Shown here: piece by piece, positions 8,595-16,804 of the stretch
How positions within the stretch are numbered: the first letter of the stretch is position 1
How the letters are laid out: each line of letters begins with the position of its first letter
Origin: Occallatibacter savannae
Lineage (GTDB): Bacteria > Acidobacteriota > Terriglobia > Terriglobales > Acidobacteriaceae
Reading direction: 5' to 3'
NCBI RefSeq assembly: GCF_003131205.1
Contig: NZ_QFFY01000001.1
Coordinates: 620,001 to 684,000, forward strand
DNA length: 64,000 bases
Notes under the pieces: generated by a model
Told to the model about the DNA's origin: nothing
Databases searched by the model: none
Seen by the model: the letters and a program-made list of their open reading frames with translations, nothing else
Translations under genes and position numbers: made by a program

Positions 8595-9998
8595 TCACCG
8601 TTGCAGGCTGGCTTCCAGCGGCTTCTCGCTCGAGCTTTTCCAGAGCTTCTTCACGCTCGTGCGTGAAGACGAGTCGATTTTGACTACTGTCGTTGTGCCG
8701 TATGCATTGTTCGCCGCTATCCCGACTGCGCTCAAGGCTGAAAGCGAAAATGTCTCTTGATCGAATACGTATTGCCACTGATGGAACGGAACATCGATAT
8801 CGAAATTATCGAAGTGGTACTTGCCGTCCGCCGTTTTCAGTGCCAGCCACGGTTGAGGCCCAAAGGTGGGCGTCTCAGATCTCACCTTCAGCACAGCTGC
8901 CGACTCGTCGATAGTTTCAATCGTGCATTCGAGCTCACATGCAGGCTGAGGTCTCAGATCGAGCGCCAACCTCATCGCATCCAACGCCTCGGCATAAATG
9001 AACGGCACCTGTGGGAATTCGCGTGCAACCGTCTTGAGCAATCCGCAAAAGCCCTCGACGTCCGGCCCCATATCGCGGAAATCATGGTTTGTAATCGCCA
9101 GCACCACCGGCTTCCCTGCTGATGCCTCTTCAAACGCCTGCCGAACATCATCTTCGCGAATCACGCGATACCGCGTGCCGACATTGAGGCACCGTGCGAT
9201 CCATCGCCTGCATGAGCCGTTGGCCTGGTAGTCATCCGCCGCAGGATGGTAAGGTTCCCACGTTGCCGGGGCCCGGCGCCAGTCACCAAAGCGGCCGCCG
9301 GCCACGCCGAACTGCTGTGCGTCAGTCCCGCTCCCTGCCATAGCCTGGTTTGAGAAATCGAACGGGATGTACTGTTCGAGGAACCAATGGCTGTCCGGTC
9401 GTATGACATGGAACCCTGGCCGGTGCGCAGCCGGAAACCACATGTGGTCGATTACCCGGCGCGAAAGCACTTGGAACAGGCTGTCGGAGTTCGCCCACCA
9501 GTGCGTCGCCGACCGATGTGCTTCCTTGCCGAACGGATGCGGGTGGTAGTGGAAATGCAATCCGTCGCGGCACCCGGCGCTCTGCTTCAGCAACCAGCTG
9601 TAGTGCTCGAACACATTGTGGTACCCCATGTCCCTGCGACGCGGATTCGCATCGTAGTCCACGTGGTCGACGCAGAACCAGTTGTAGACCCAGCCCTCTC
9701 CGGCAGAATCGGGTAACTGCTTTCGGAATCCGTCTGACATGATCCGCTTGAGCATGGCATCCACTTTGTCCCACGTATCGTTGTAGGCAAGCAGATGTGG
9801 ATCAACCACCCTCTGAACTGCGGCTTCCATCCCATTCAGATTGAGCGCGCCCGCCTGAAGTTTCCGCAGCGTCGCCTCGCTCGGGTCCAAATCAAGATGG
9901 AAGATGTCGTGCAGACGGCCGAACGTCGCCGCAAGAGACTCGTGCAGCGGTCCCTCGGTATCAATGCAGTGAACAATGTAAACAGGTCGCGCTGTCAT
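8595..9998 (-). CDS. Polysaccharide-deacetylase-like (glycoside hydrolase/deacetylase fold) protein
   Basis: A 467-residue cytoplasmic-looking protein without signal peptide. It begins MTARPVYIVHCIDTEGPLHE; the DTEGP segment resembles the first metal-binding acid of deacetylase-barrel proteins. DGLHFHYHPHPFGKE supplies a cluster of His residues, and LAITNHDFRDMG a later His-Asp. These points suggest a divergent member of the NodB-like or related glycoside hydrolase/deacetylase superfamily. It lies between the NeuD-like acyltransferase and the CBS nucleotidyltransferase, within the nonulosonate module. Substrate and reaction are unknown; a sugar de-N-acetylase is a guess. Confidence 0.65.
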   Translation of the reverse strand: MTARPVYIVHCIDTEGPLHESLAATFGRLHDIFHLDLDPSEATLRKLQAGALNLNGMEAAVQRVVDPHLLAYNDTWDKVDAMLKRIMSDGFRKQLPDSAGEGWVYNWFCVDHVDYDANPRRRDMGYHNVFEHYSWLLKQSAGCRDGLHFHYHPHPFGKEAHRSATHWWANSDSLFQVLSRRVIDHMWFPAAHRPGFHVIRPDSHWFLEQYIPFDFSNQAMAGSGTDAQQFGVAGGRFGDWRRAPATWEPYHPAADDYQANGSCRRWIARCLNVGTRYRVIREDDVRQAFEEASAGKPVVLAITNHDFRDMGPDVEGFCGLLKTVAREFPQVPFIYAEALDAMRLALDLRPQPACELECTIETIDESAAVLKVRSETPTFGPQPWLALKTADGKYHFDNFDIDVPFHQWQYVFDQETFSLSALSAVGIAANNAYGTTTVVKIDSSSRTSVKKLWKSSSEKPLEASLQR

Positions 9999-10008
9999 CC
10001 TGATGCTC

Positions 10009-10680
10009 TTATGCCTTTATGGTCAACGGCCGGGCTGGTACACCAACTACGGTCGCGGCAGAGGGCACATCTTCCAGAACGACCGCTCCGGCTCCCACCA
10101 CGGCGTCTTCTCCAATCCGCACTCCCTGAATCACCACGGCGCCCGTCCCAATATGAGCCCGCCTTCCCACCTCTACAGCGCCGCTCAGCACTACTCCCGG
10201 AGCAAGATGCGCGTGCTGTCGAATGATGCAATCATGATCCACACGCGCACCTGTGTTGATGATGCAATTCTCCTCGACAACGCACCCCGTCTGAAGAATG
10301 GCTCCCGCCATGATCTGAGCTCCGTCCTTTAATTCTCCCTCGGGAGCAATGATCGCAGATGGGTGAATGACCGACGCAAATGCGTATCCTCTGGTACGGA
10401 AGTACTCATAAACTCTCAGCCGATTCGTGACATCGCCGACAGACCCCACTCCATTTACAAGCAAGACCTCCCCGGAGTCATGCGCCACCACGGATTCGTC
10501 CCCGCCAAGGCGCGGTACTCCCAGCAGTTCTGCAGGCGCAGCACCCGGATCTGCGAAGCCGACGACGCGAGCTCCTCGCTGTAGCAGCGTGCTGAGAAGC
10601 ACACGCGCGTGTCCTCCGGCTCCCAGCAGAATGACCGGCTTCTCGAGCGCGAGCATCTCGCTCACAGCAGATTGCTCCAC
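10009..10680 (-). CDS. NeuD/PglD-like sugar O/N-acyltransferase
   Basis: A 223-residue protein. The N-terminal KPVILLGAGGHARVLLSTL is the Rossmann-like PglD_N domain. The rest is a left-handed beta-helix with hexapeptide repeats (AIIAPEGELKDGAQIMAGAI; AHIGTGAVVIQGVRIGEDAV). This architecture is that of the NeuD/PglD family, which acetylates sialic-acid-type or amino sugars. The start is GTG at 10680, overlapping the end of the NeuB-like gene by 19 bases; ATG at 10656 is an alternative. Being coupled to NeuB, it probably acetylates the nonulosonic acid or its precursor. Confidence 0.87.
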   Translation of the reverse strand: MEQSAVSEMLALEKPVILLGAGGHARVLLSTLLQRGARVVGFADPGAAPAELLGVPRLGGDESVVAHDSGEVLLVNGVGSVGDVTNRLRVYEYFRTRGYAFASVIHPSAIIAPEGELKDGAQIMAGAILQTGCVVEENCIINTGARVDHDCIIRQHAHLAPGVVLSGAVEVGRRAHIGTGAVVIQGVRIGEDAVVGAGAVVLEDVPSAATVVGVPARPLTIKA

Positions 10681-11714
10681 CGCAGCACCTGATCTTCTGT
10701 CATGTCTTCGGCGAGAGTACGGCCGACGACATACTGCACCTGATCCGGCGACACCCCAAGCCCAGGTCGTTTAGCGTCGAAGTCGCTTTCGCTCACCACG
10801 TGGCCCTTCTTCAGCGCCCGGCGCGCAACCAGGCTTCGCCGGAACTTCTTCCGCTTCTCCATCTCCGCCGCACTCACGGTGCGCCGGCTGCTGCCTAGCG
10901 CTGCAAAGATGTTTCTGCCTTCCCGCACAATCGTCCGCATCTGCTCCGGATTCGCGGATATCGCATGATCCCACCCCGCCATCTCCTGGTCTAGGGTGAA
11001 ATGCTTCTCAATAATGCATGCCCCAATTGCGATCGCAGCCAGCGGAATCGCCGTCCCCAGCGAGTGATCGCTGAAGCCCACCGGGCATTCAAAAGCTCTC
11101 TGCAGGGTCTCCATGTTGCGCAGGTGGATCGCGTCGTACTCCGGAGGATAGATCGAGATGCAGTGGAGCAGAACAATCTGGTCGTTCCCTTCCGCCCGTA
11201 CCGTATCCACCGCCTGCTCGATCTCGCCCATTGTTGCCATACCGGTCGATATAATCACGGGCCGCTTCTTCCGAGCCACATACTTCAGCAGCGACAGGTG
11301 AACCACGTCCATCGAAGCGATCTTGAAAAACGGCACATCCAGGGACTCAAGCAAGTCCACTTCTTCCGGAGAAAACGGAGTTGAACAAAACGCAATCCCC
11401 TTCTCCACACAGCGCGCATGAGCCTGCGAGTGCTGCTCAGAGGTAAGTTGATAAGCCGTCACCATCTCGCGCAGCGAACCAAAATGCTTCTTCTTATCGG
11501 AATACGTTGTATTCCGCTGGTACTCCTCTTCAGCGATAAGAGACTTATCCGTCCACGACTGAAACTTCACGGCGTGCGCGCCCGTCTCCGCGGCCGCATC
11601 GATCAGATCGCGGCAGAGATCCATGTCTCCGTTATGATTCGACCCCACCTCGGCGATGATGTACGGCGGATGGCCGGGACCGACTTCCACGTTGCCCAAC
11701 TTCACTGTCTGCAT
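10662..11714 (-). CDS. neuB: N-acetylneuraminate synthase family protein (NeuB/LegI/SpsE)
   Basis: A 350-residue protein from the ATG at 11714, which is preceded by AGGAAAAGAG; the frame is open further upstream but would run into the previous gene. PPYIIAEVGSNHNGDMDLCRD is the classic NeuB start (EIGxNHxG). Further landmarks are AVKFQSW, GIAFCSTPF, IISTGM, LLHC and GFSDHS. The C-terminal 60 residues form the SAF/antifreeze-like domain. The family condenses phosphoenolpyruvate with an N-acylhexosamine to give a nonulosonic acid (neuraminic, legionaminic or pseudaminic). Which of these is made cannot be read from sequence; LegC-like and PtmE-like neighbours favour a legionaminic-type product. 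Confidence 0.92.
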   Translation of the reverse strand: MQTVKLGNVEVGPGHPPYIIAEVGSNHNGDMDLCRDLIDAAAETGAHAVKFQSWTDKSLIAEEEYQRNTTYSDKKKHFGSLREMVTAYQLTSEQHSQAHARCVEKGIAFCSTPFSPEEVDLLESLDVPFFKIASMDVVHLSLLKYVARKKRPVIISTGMATMGEIEQAVDTVRAEGNDQIVLLHCISIYPPEYDAIHLRNMETLQRAFECPVGFSDHSLGTAIPLAAIAIGACIIEKHFTLDQEMAGWDHAISANPEQMRTIVREGRNIFAALGSSRRTVSAAEMEKRKKFRRSLVARRALKKGHVVSESDFDAKRPGLGVSPDQVQYVVGRTLAEDMTEDQVLRWSNLL

Positions 11715-12640
11715 AAGCTCTTTTCCTGTTTCCACATGTGCGCCAGCGGCGAGTAAGCCACCGACGTCCACCAGATCGGCTGCTTGACCGCCCTGTTCAA
11801 CGAGTCAACATACGCATTGAGATTCGCGGTGCTTTGGCTAATATACCCTTCGAACTGCTCGATATCCCGAGCCACTCGAAGCAGCTCCGTCCACCTTCCT
11901 GGTAGGAACTGGCTCTGCGGCCCGGACGCCATGACCAGTTGAAAGTGCTTCCGCACTAGTAGCGAATCCGACACGATCTGGTCAGGCCAGAACGGAACAC
12001 GCACGCGCGCCGTGTTGGCGCCATACTGCCGGTACTTCATGCGAACGCTGTGGTCAAACGACAACTCTGCCCCGAACAGCCAGGCACGCGTAGCGATATA
12101 CCAGTCCACCAGCACCGTATCCGGCGGTATAGGGAGACAGCGCTCCAGCAACTCACACCGCAATGCAGAGTTCGAAAACCCGAACACGTTGTTCCGCGGC
12201 AACACCTGCGCCGGTTTGACGCTCGGATCGAGGTTGAACTTCGAACCGAGTGAAGCACCGCTTTCGTCGACGATTTCAAGCGCGCACCCCGCAAGGTCGC
12301 TTTCTCTCAGTGCCTGCCGCGCGGCAGCCACCCTTGTCGGATGAAGCACGTCGTCGCTGTCCACCAGAACCACATCGAAATTCGCTCCCGTCATCTGCCT
12401 CAGGGCGCGGTCCCGTATCAGTGCCGGAGTTGCATTGCCCTCCGCTTCCACCCAGTGCGCATCAATCCCGCCGCCGAGCCGAGCCTCGACGTCATCCTGC
12501 TTCAGTGCGTCCAGCCCGATCCAAAGTTCAAACTCAGTATCCGTCTGCTTCCGGACAGACTCATACCACTCCGGCAGGTACTTCAGCACCGCCGGATAGA
12601 TGGTCGTGTAGACCCCGAGTTTGTTGCCGCGAGCGTGCAT
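11702..12640 (-). CDS. Glycosyltransferase (GT2/GT-A-like)
   Basis: A 312-residue protein starting MHARGNKLGVYTTIYPAVLK. FELWIGLDALKQDD followed by VVLVDSDDVLHPTR gives the DxD-like metal-binding site typical of GT-A transferases. There is no membrane segment. The 3' end overlaps the neuB start by 13 bases, and the CMP-sugar synthetase gene lies 12 bases upstream. By position it could transfer the CMP-activated nonulosonic acid, but its fold looks like a nucleotide-diphosphate-sugar transferase rather than a sialyltransferase, so its donor is uncertain. Confidence 0.75.
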   Translation of the reverse strand: MHARGNKLGVYTTIYPAVLKYLPEWYESVRKQTDTEFELWIGLDALKQDDVEARLGGGIDAHWVEAEGNATPALIRDRALRQMTGANFDVVLVDSDDVLHPTRVAAARQALRESDLAGCALEIVDESGASLGSKFNLDPSVKPAQVLPRNNVFGFSNSALRCELLERCLPIPPDTVLVDWYIATRAWLFGAELSFDHSVRMKYRQYGANTARVRVPFWPDQIVSDSLLVRKHFQLVMASGPQSQFLPGRWTELLRVARDIEQFEGYISQSTANLNAYVDSLNRAVKQPIWWTSVAYSPLAHMWKQEKSLCRQ

Positions 12641-12652
12641 GTTGTTTGTCGC

Positions 12653-13366
12653 TTAAGCTTGGTTGCGAATCAGACCGAGCAGCACTTCAGCGAACGTCAT
12701 ATCTTCCGGTGTGTCGATATCCACTCCGTGCCGCCAATCGATCTCCCACCCCGTTCGGTTCGCGATGTGAAAGGTTCTCAGCTCGCGAATGACCCTCGTC
12801 TTGCCCCACCAGATCGCGCCAGTCGGACAGAACAGCTCCGGCAGATCCTGGCTGCGTGCGCTCATCTCGCGCGGAAACAGCGGATCGAGCATGAAGCTGC
12901 TTTCATCGCGCCTCATCGCCCACCAGGGGTTCTGCCATCCGTAGCGAACGATCGAAATCTGTGAATCCGCTCCGCTCTTCACAAACTGTTCGAAACTCGA
13001 GACCAGATCCCCAGCCGTCCTCAGCGGACAGTTGGCCATGAGTTGCGCGACAAAGTCGTACTGACTTCCGTCCGGATCAAGTCTCTCCAGGGCGTCAGCA
13101 GTTGCCGCAGAAACAGGGGTCACATCGTCAGAAATCTCTCGAGCCCGCAGAAACGGCGTCTCCGCCCCATACTTCGCTGCCACCGCTGCGATCTCTTCGG
13201 AATCGGTACTCACCACAACGCGTTCGAATAGTCCGCTGCTCGCGGCCGCCTCGATCGTGTAGCCGATCAGCTCTTTGCCGCCGAGAGGCCTGATGTTCTT
13301 GCCCGGAACGCGTTTCGATCCTCCTCTAGCCGGGATGATCGCAATTGCAGTTCGATCTGAACTCAT
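12653..13366 (-). CDS. neuA: CMP-N-acylneuraminate cytidylyltransferase (NeuA-like)
   Basis: From ATG at 13366 the protein has 237 residues. This start overlaps the Wzt stop as ATGA and places IAIIPARGGSKRVPGKNIRP close to the N-terminus, as in the family. The 29 residues before it in the open frame overlap wzt and lack family character. The GSKRxPxKN motif binds CTP, and VVSTDSEEIAAVAAKYGA is the next conserved block. The enzyme activates a nonulosonic acid with CTP to its CMP form, the glycosyltransferase donor. Translational coupling to the ABC exporter genes links the CMP sugar to the exported polymer. Confidence 0.92.
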   Translation of the reverse strand: MSSDRTAIAIIPARGGSKRVPGKNIRPLGGKELIGYTIEAAASSGLFERVVVSTDSEEIAAVAAKYGAETPFLRAREISDDVTPVSAATADALERLDPDGSQYDFVAQLMANCPLRTAGDLVSSFEQFVKSGADSQISIVRYGWQNPWWAMRRDESSFMLDPLFPREMSARSQDLPELFCPTGAIWWGKTRVIRELRTFHIANRTGWEIDWRHGVDIDTPEDMTFAEVLLGLIRNQA

Positions 13367-14691
13367 CGGCTTAACACTGAATCGATCTGCTTGTTCTGCA
13401 CACGCTCCCCGCTCAGCGAGACAGGAGCGACCGTCCCGTCGGGCAGATGCCACTCATACGGTACGATCACTGGCGTGGAACTCGACGCGCGAGACACAAA
13501 CTCACCCGCAAATCCATACTCCGCAAGATCGCCGACGACGTTGAAAAACGCTACGTCCGAGTAGTCGAGCACCCGGTCGTTTCCGTTCTTTGTCCTGATC
13601 GACATCTTTACGGAATAACTCTGCGGAAGCAGCGGCACTGCCTTGAAGCGACAGGCCATTTTGCCCGTCCCCTGCAACACAGTCGGACGATTTCCATCCA
13701 GAAGCATGTTCGCCGTAAAACAGGTTCCATTCACTCCGTTGATCGCCAGAATGATGTAGGGCTGCTCGAGCGGCTTAGCGGCCGAATACTCTAGCTCTAC
13801 GATCATGTCCGCCCCGGGCGTGAACTGAGCCGACTCAGCGCCCGTTGCGTCTCTCAGCACCACGCGTCGCACAGCAAATCCGTACTCATCGCTTTGCGAG
13901 GAGAACTGCGACGAAGCCGACATCGCATTGAAGAAGTTCTCGACAACCTGATCGACGGCGCCATCCTCGCGCACACTGCCGTTCTCCAGCCACACCGCCC
14001 GTCCGCACAGATTTCTGACCGCTTCCAGGTTATGGCTCACAAACAAAACCGTCCGTCCGCTTTGCGCGAAACTGCTCATTTTTCCTAGGCACTTCCGCTG
14101 AAACGCGGCATCGCCCACCGCCAGCACTTCATCTACAATCAGAATTTCCGGGTCCAGGTGCGCAGCCACGGCAAACGCAAGCCGCACATACATGCCGGAA
14201 GAGTACCGCTTCACCGGCGTATCCAGAAACTCGCCGACCTCCGAGAATTCCACGATCTCATCGAACTTGCGGATGATCTCCGAACGCTTCATGCCAAGGA
14301 TCGCGCCATTCAGGAAGATATTCTCGCGTCCGGTCAATTCCTGATGGAACCCTGTGCCCACCTCCAGCAGGCTTGCCACCCGCCCGTTGATCCGGATACT
14401 CCCTTCGGTGGGAACAGTGATCCTGCTCAGCAGCTTAAGCATGGTGCTCTTGCCGGCGCCATTCCGCCCGATAACTCCGACCACCTCGCCTCGCCTCACC
14501 TGCAGCGACACATTGCGAAGCGCCCAGAACTCCCGCGTCCGCTTCGTGTAAACCTTCTTACGCATCGTGGCGAGAGGCGCACGCAGGGCGCGCTCAATCA
14601 CGTGCCGCAGTCCTTCGTCCTGAGCCTTGAGCTTATCCACCTCATACTTCTTGCCCAGGCCTTCAATGGAGATCGCAATGTCTGGATGCAT
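13363..14691 (-). CDS. wzt: Wzt-like polysaccharide ABC exporter ATPase with C-terminal carbohydrate-binding domain
   Basis: A protein of about 442 residues. The ATPase half has Walker A GVIGRNGAGKSTML, the signature VKRYSSGMYVRLAFAVAAHL and Walker B PEILIVDEVLAVGD. The last 170 residues or so (FAVRRVVLRDATGAESAQF and onward) form a Wzt_C-type beta-sandwich, which in O-antigen exporters recognises the capped end of the glycan. ATG at 14691 is chosen; a TTG at 14721 overlaps the permease stop and would add ten residues. Pairing with the Wzm-like permease indicates export across the inner membrane of a finished polymer. The C-terminal domain implies a specific terminal cap on the chain. Confidence 0.93.
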   Translation of the reverse strand: MHPDIAISIEGLGKKYEVDKLKAQDEGLRHVIERALRAPLATMRKKVYTKRTREFWALRNVSLQVRRGEVVGVIGRNGAGKSTMLKLLSRITVPTEGSIRINGRVASLLEVGTGFHQELTGRENIFLNGAILGMKRSEIIRKFDEIVEFSEVGEFLDTPVKRYSSGMYVRLAFAVAAHLDPEILIVDEVLAVGDAAFQRKCLGKMSSFAQSGRTVLFVSHNLEAVRNLCGRAVWLENGSVREDGAVDQVVENFFNAMSASSQFSSQSDEYGFAVRRVVLRDATGAESAQFTPGADMIVELEYSAAKPLEQPYIILAINGVNGTCFTANMLLDGNRPTVLQGTGKMACRFKAVPLLPQSYSVKMSIRTKNGNDRVLDYSDVAFFNVVGDLAEYGFAGEFVSRASSSTPVIVPYEWHLPDGTVAPVSLSGERVQNKQIDSVLSR

Positions 14692-14717
14692 GTCCTGATC
14701 GGGTCCGTATCGACGGG

Positions 14718-15533
14718 TCAAATGATGTCGGCAAATGTGCGTTCTGTCTTCCTGAAATACCAGACCCCGCTTGCGAGCAGGAGGCCTACCTCAACAGTGG
14801 CGATTCCAATAGACGGCAGGTAAGCCTGCGGCAGACCAAGAATGCACCAGCGAAAACCGTCAATGATGCCGACCATCGGATTCAGTGCATACAGCAGCCG
14901 GAATCGCTCCGGCACCACGCTGCTCTGGAAACCCACCGGCGAGATGTACAGCCCAAACTGAACGACAAAAGGAACGATGAATCGAAAATCTCGATACTTC
15001 ACCATCAGAGCTGCAACCCACAGGCTCACTCCAAGAGAGGCGCCAAACATAAGCACGACAAAGAATGGCACAAGGAACACCGCGACCGGCGGCAAGAACC
15101 TGAACCAGATCATCAGCGCGATCAGGAACACGCACGAGATCATGAAATCAACCAGGCACGTACTTACGCTGCTCGCCGTGATGGTCATTCGCGGAAAGTA
15201 CACCTTCGACACCATGTTTGCATTCGACACTAGGCTGTTTCCGGCTTCGGTGAGAGCCGTCGAAAAGAAGAGCCATGGCAGCATCCCACAGAACACAAGC
15301 AGCGGATACGGCACTCCTCCCGCAGGCATCTTTCCCAATTTCCCGAACACAATGGTCAAAACCGCAAGGGTCAAAAAAGGCCTGATCAGCGACCAACTCA
15401 CGCCGACCGCCGTCTGCTTATAACGCACGAGCAGGTCACGCCAAACGAAAAAGAGAAACAGCTCGCGATACCGCCACAAGTCGCGCCAGTACTGACGCTC
15501 AATCCGTCCGGATTCGATTACGAGCTCTGACAT
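14718..15533 (-). CDS. wzm: Wzm-like polysaccharide ABC exporter permease
   Basis: A 271-residue ABC-2 type membrane protein. The N-terminus ELFLFFVWRDLLVRYKQTAVGVSW precedes about six hydrophobic segments (for example FLTLAVLTIVFG, LLVFCGMLPWLFF, AVFLVPFFVVLMFG, IATVEVGLLLASG). This is the usual length and layout of Wzm/KpsM/TagG permeases. It directly precedes the ATPase gene and is itself preceded by the ATP-grasp gene. Together with Wzt it forms the export channel that carries lipid-linked glycan to the periplasm. Confidence 0.93.
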   Translation of the reverse strand: MSELVIESGRIERQYWRDLWRYRELFLFFVWRDLLVRYKQTAVGVSWSLIRPFLTLAVLTIVFGKLGKMPAGGVPYPLLVFCGMLPWLFFSTALTEAGNSLVSNANMVSKVYFPRMTITASSVSTCLVDFMISCVFLIALMIWFRFLPPVAVFLVPFFVVLMFGASLGVSLWVAALMVKYRDFRFIVPFVVQFGLYISPVGFQSSVVPERFRLLYALNPMVGIIDGFRWCILGLPQAYLPSIGIATVEVGLLLASGVWYFRKTERTFADII

Positions 15534-15556
15534 GACCCTTCTAAATTCCCGCCCTT

Positions 15557-16789
15557 TTACTTCTGAAACTTCAGATACTTCTTCGCTGCCAAATACGGCA
15601 GCATCACCAGTTCAGCCAACGATGGCAGAGGATCGCCGGCGTTGAATACGGACTCGACCCTTGTAGCCCGCAGCGACTTCACATACGTCGAAATACCCAG
15701 ACTTCCGTGGAACATATCCGAAATAGCAGTCGGGATATCGCTGACCATTCGAAGCCATCCCACTCCAGCCCTGCCGCGGGATGGTTCGACCGGCAGCCCC
15801 ATCTGGTCCGCGTAGATCATGTACGGAAAATCCACTCCCGCCGCTGAACCGATTGCATGAAAACCCCACGGCCGCGCATTCACATCGAGAAGTTTGTATT
15901 CACCCGACCTTGGGTCCCGCTTGTACTCGATCTCCACCAACCCATGAAATTCGATCGCCTTCAGGAATCGCTCCGACAAGTCTTCGATCTCCGGCGCGTC
16001 AATCGTCTCCACGTAAGTAGCGGCCCGCCCGAACTCCCGGGGATGCTGGCGGGCGCGGCGCGCCGTCAAGACCGACACCGGTCTCCCGTTCCGCACGAAG
16101 GCGCAGTAGGAGTATTGTGTCGTGCCGTCTCCGGGCACGATCTCCTGGATCAGAATCTCCTCCGGCCTGATTTGCGCGATCGCTTTCTCATAAAGCGACT
16201 GCAACTCCTCCGGCGTGTTTGCGCGCCATGCCTTCGCACCCGTTGCGTAGAAAAAGTTCTCTTTCACAGCCGGCTTCACCGCTAGCGGCAGGCGCGGGAA
16301 GAGAGCCGGGATCTCGTCAAGCGACATCGGGTTAAACGTCATCGGGCACGGAATCCCCAGCTTTTCTGCAAGCTCGTAGGTCTTCTTTTTGTCCCACGCC
16401 CATTCAACGCTCTTCCAGTCTCCCGTCGTCACGCGGAAGAACGGCGTGAGCTCGTCGCGATACCGTGAAAAGGCCGCCACGTTTTCGTCTCTCGTTGGAA
16501 ACAGAACCCAGTCCCGCAGATTGTACCGACGCCCCACCTCAAGAACGGCGTCTACGGTCTTGCGCTCGTCCAGGATGCTCTCTACGCGAATGACCTTAGC
16601 CGCATACTTTGAGAAAGACGAGATGCAGTACTGATCGTCAATGATGTACACCGGGATGCCGCGCCGCCCCAGGCTTCGCGCGATCGCAAGGCCGGGGTGG
16701 TCCCCGCCTACGACGAGCGCGCCGATTTTCTGACTGCCGGCTGCCGCTCTACTCTCGATTGCACGGGGCTCCTGGGGAATGGTTGCCAT
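15557..16789 (-). CDS. ATP-grasp ligase-like protein
   Basis: A 410-residue protein using the ATG at 16789, which has GAGAGA just upstream; a GTG at 16804 would add five residues. The N-terminal GALVVGGDHPGLAIARSLGR is a Rossmann-like pre-ATP-grasp domain. VEWAWDKKKTYELAEKLGIP followed by LAVKPAV and ILIQEIVPGDGTTQYSYCAF gives the ATP-grasp nucleotide pocket, and EYKRDPRSGEYKLLDVNARPWG the metal-binding E/N pair. The family joins a carboxylate to an amine or similar nucleophile through an acyl phosphate (relatives include D-aspartate ligase). In this setting it could attach an amino acid to a uronic or nonulosonic acid. It lies between a deacetylase-like gene and the exporter genes. Confidence 0.8.
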   Translation of the reverse strand: MATIPQEPRAIESRAAAGSQKIGALVVGGDHPGLAIARSLGRRGIPVYIIDDQYCISSFSKYAAKVIRVESILDERKTVDAVLEVGRRYNLRDWVLFPTRDENVAAFSRYRDELTPFFRVTTGDWKSVEWAWDKKKTYELAEKLGIPCPMTFNPMSLDEIPALFPRLPLAVKPAVKENFFYATGAKAWRANTPEELQSLYEKAIAQIRPEEILIQEIVPGDGTTQYSYCAFVRNGRPVSVLTARRARQHPREFGRAATYVETIDAPEIEDLSERFLKAIEFHGLVEIEYKRDPRSGEYKLLDVNARPWGFHAIGSAAGVDFPYMIYADQMGLPVEPSRGRAGVGWLRMVSDIPTAISDMFHGSLGISTYVKSLRATRVESVFNAGDPLPSLAELVMLPYLAAKKYLKFQK

Positions 16790-16804
16790 ATCTCTCGCGA
16801 TCAC

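Noticed and set aside
8566..8778. N-terminal extension of the CBS nucleotidyltransferase
   Set aside because: It would overlap the preceding gene by 184 bases and has no CBS character; ATG at 8565 starts right before the first CBS unit.
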